Positions 62,221 through 64,000 of a DNA stretch of 64,000 bases are shown here, piece by piece. The position numbers and the translations under genes were made by a program. The notes below the pieces were generated by a model. It did not search any database. It saw only the letters and a program-made list of their open reading frames with translations, and had not been told where the DNA came from. This DNA comes from Torreya grandis. Its lineage: Eukaryota; Streptophyta; Pinopsida; Cupressales; Taxaceae. The stretch spans positions 2,951,501 to 3,015,500 of the forward strand of contig JARHVA010001189.1 of NCBI GenBank assembly GCA_037957365.1, in the 5' to 3' direction. Numbering within the stretch: position 1 is the stretch's first letter; each line of letters starts with the position of its first letter.

Positions 62221-63240
62221 ATGGCAGGTCCACAAACTCGGGGCTGAGGAAAGGGGGCTGAAAATCCAAGAAAAACTCCTAAAAAGGATGAGATGGAGTC
62301 AGAAGGGGGGTGTAATATACCCTTTGTACCAAGGTTTTCTAACATAGATCACAAAGTGAGCCAGCTTGACTATAGTGTGCAAGGCATTCAGAGTGAGGTG
62401 CAAGACATACAATCTAATATGCAATCCATACAAGATAGTTTGGGATATATCATGATAGATTTGAATATTAATCAATCAAATCATAAGATAACTCTATTTC
62501 ACAAACCCACCAGGGTGGTTCTCCTAACCAGTCTACTTCAAATCTAACTCCATGGCCACATAAGAACCTATTACCAAAAGTGGATATGCACAAATTCGAT
62601 GGAAAAGATCCACTCAATTGGCTCAACCAAATGGAGAGTTTTTTTGACCTACATCAGAATCCAAGTGGCTAGAAGGTCACCATGGCATCCTTGTATCTTG
62701 AACCCAATCAATTCATTTGGTATCGATGGTTGTGTGATCAAAAGAAAAAGATGGGTCTCAATGTCACTTGGTCAATTTTTCAAGAGCAGCTACAATTACA
62801 CTATGGCAATAGCGTGATAGATAATTACTTCAACCAACTGGAAAAATTGTGACAAAATACCTCTGTCAAGGATTATATTCATCATTTTCAGAACCTATCC
62901 TTACGTGTGGAGACAATTTTTGATGCAAACTTGAATGACCTATTTTTGGGTGGACTCAAGGACCACATTCAACATGAGGTACACATGTTTAATCCACTTA
63001 ATATTTTTGAATCTATTATCCTAGCACGTAGAGCTGAGGAAAAATTATTAGCCAACAAGAGATAGCCATTCACTCACTTCAAAGATCGTAGCATATCATC
63101 ATCAACATTTCCTCCACCTACTAGATTGACCCCTCAACAAATTGAAGAAAAGCGTGTAAAAGGATTATGTTTTGGTTGTGATAGCAAGTGGAGTAAAGGA
63201 CATAGATGTGCTAAGAAGAATTTATTCTACATTAAGGGAC
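62221..63240 (+). pseudogene. element G: gag
   Basis: The ATG at 62221 begins MAGPQTRG, followed by a TGA (probably from CGA) at 62245. The same frame continues through 62547 with a coiled-coil-like segment (VQDIQSNMQSIQDSLGYI). A frameshift near 62510 moves to the frame with VDMHKFDGKDPLNWLNQME and FFDLHQNPSG. The capsid core continues to about 63060 (ENTSVKDYIHHFQNLS-like, GGLKDHIQHEVHMFNP) with few stops. The next open frame, 63126-63497, starts with LTPQQIEEKRVKGLCFGCD, a zinc knuckle of the C-x2-C...GHRC type found in plant chromoviruses. Confidence 0.85.
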
Positions 63241-63746
63241 CAAATGAAGATGAAGCAGCAGATGATACCTCCAATGATGATGAGGAAGATATAGAGGAGG
63301 TACCTAAAGATTCCCACCCTACAATCTCTTGTCATGCACTTGTAGGTATTAACACTCCACAAATGATTAAGGTGGTGGGTTTCCTCAAGAAACAGAAGGT
63401 GACAGTGTTGATTGATTTAGGGAGCACACATAACTTTATAAACCATAAGTTGGCCACTCGATTGAACTGTTTCATCTACCCAGCACCAAAATTTTAGGTC
63501 ATGATTACAAATGGTGGCACAATTAATTGTTCAGGCAAATGCCATAGTATTAAGCTTATTATGGGTGGGTACAATCTTGACTCTCCTATGTTTACTATTC
63601 CCATGGGTAACACAGACATTATTTTGGGAGTCCAATGGCTCACAACCTTAGGTACCATTGAGATGAACTTCCAAGAACTATTCATATGCTTTCATTCTAA
63701 AGGTAAGAAAATTGAATTACATGGATTACATGCAAAATCTCCATAA
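63241..63746 (+). pseudogene. element G: aspartic protease
   Basis: An acidic linker (about 63245-63320) precedes the protease. Its active-site loop reads VTVLIDLGSTHNFINHKLA, with the normal DSGST changed to DLGST. A stop at 63495-63497 falls inside the domain. The frame then continues (63501-63746) through MGNTDIILGVQWLTTLG, the conserved C-terminal part. The loss of Ser in the catalytic triplet and the stop suggest it is inactive. Confidence 0.85.
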
Positions 63747-63749
63747 TTG

Positions 63750-64000
63750 GTTAGTTCACATCAGATGACCAAGATGCTCAAAAAGGGGGTAGAGGGAATT
63801 ATTGCACGATTATGCTCTATAGAAGTTCAACCCCCAAAGGTATCTACACATCCTGATCTGCAAATAATTCTTAAAGACCACTCATCTATTTTTGGGGTCA
63901 TGCCAAAAGGACTACCACCAAAAAGAGAACATGATCATGCCATTCAACTGATTCTAGGTAGTCAACCACCAAATATTAGACCATATAGATATCCGTATGC
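63750..64000 (+). pseudogene. element G: start of reverse transcriptase (runs off the window)
   Basis: The same frame continues after one stop with the linker leading to RT. IILKDHSSIFGVMPKGLPPK, then HAIQLILGSQPPNIRPYRYP, are the conserved lead-in of chromovirus RT. It is open to the last base, so the rest of pol lies to the right. Confidence 0.85.

Overview
This window looks like intergenic DNA from a plant with a large, retrotransposon-filled genome. It is strongly A/T-rich and poor in CpG, carries very long AC/GT microsatellites, and is packed with decayed Ty3/gypsy LTR retrotransposons. A gymnosperm or another large-genome seed plant is plausible, but the sequence does not settle the species. 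I found no convincing host protein-coding gene, tRNA, rRNA or CRISPR array. Every domain I could name belongs to a mobile element, and nearly all reading frames are broken by stops and frameshifts.

Layout. 1-2030: 3' half of a Ty3/gypsy pol (RNase H, integrase), + strand. 2200-6430: microsatellites, a 37-bp palindrome, a 576-bp insertion flanked by an 18-bp direct repeat, and unassigned A/T-rich DNA. 6430-9100: another decayed Ty3/gypsy pol, + strand (element F). 9900-10179: a complete miniature LTR element (TRIM), - strand, with 64-bp LTRs and a tRNA-iMet primer-binding site. 12060-12800: unassigned charged ORF remnants. 15480-17174: Tat-like gag-protease remnant, - strand (element E). 17175-23735: an LTR element without pol (element D). 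23751-25653 and 59280-61183: two copies of a 1.9-kb repeat with a TATA box (repeat R). 26000-32200: mostly unassigned repeat-like DNA with a 200-bp TA-rich microsatellite.

32206-57440 is a three-level nest. Element C is a chromovirus-like gag/pol on the + strand. Its gag is split by element A, a Tat-like element at 32550-55912 on the + strand with target duplication AACCC. The integrase of A is split in turn by element B, a complete Tat-like element at 39275-48863 on the - strand with 1942-bp LTRs and target duplication CTACC. The C and A reading frames continue across each insertion when it is removed on paper, which fixes the order C, then A, then B. Both A and B carry a second RNase H domain upstream of reverse transcriptase. 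Their LTR promoters carry arrays of decayed G-box-like motifs. 61506-64000 is the 5' part of element G (LTR, iMet primer-binding site, gag, protease, start of RT), which runs off the window end.

The elements act as independent genomic parasites. Gag would form the particle, the pol domains copy and integrate the element, and the LTRs supply promoter and terminator. None is intact as it stands. B is the best preserved of those fully inside the window but seems to lack a protease.
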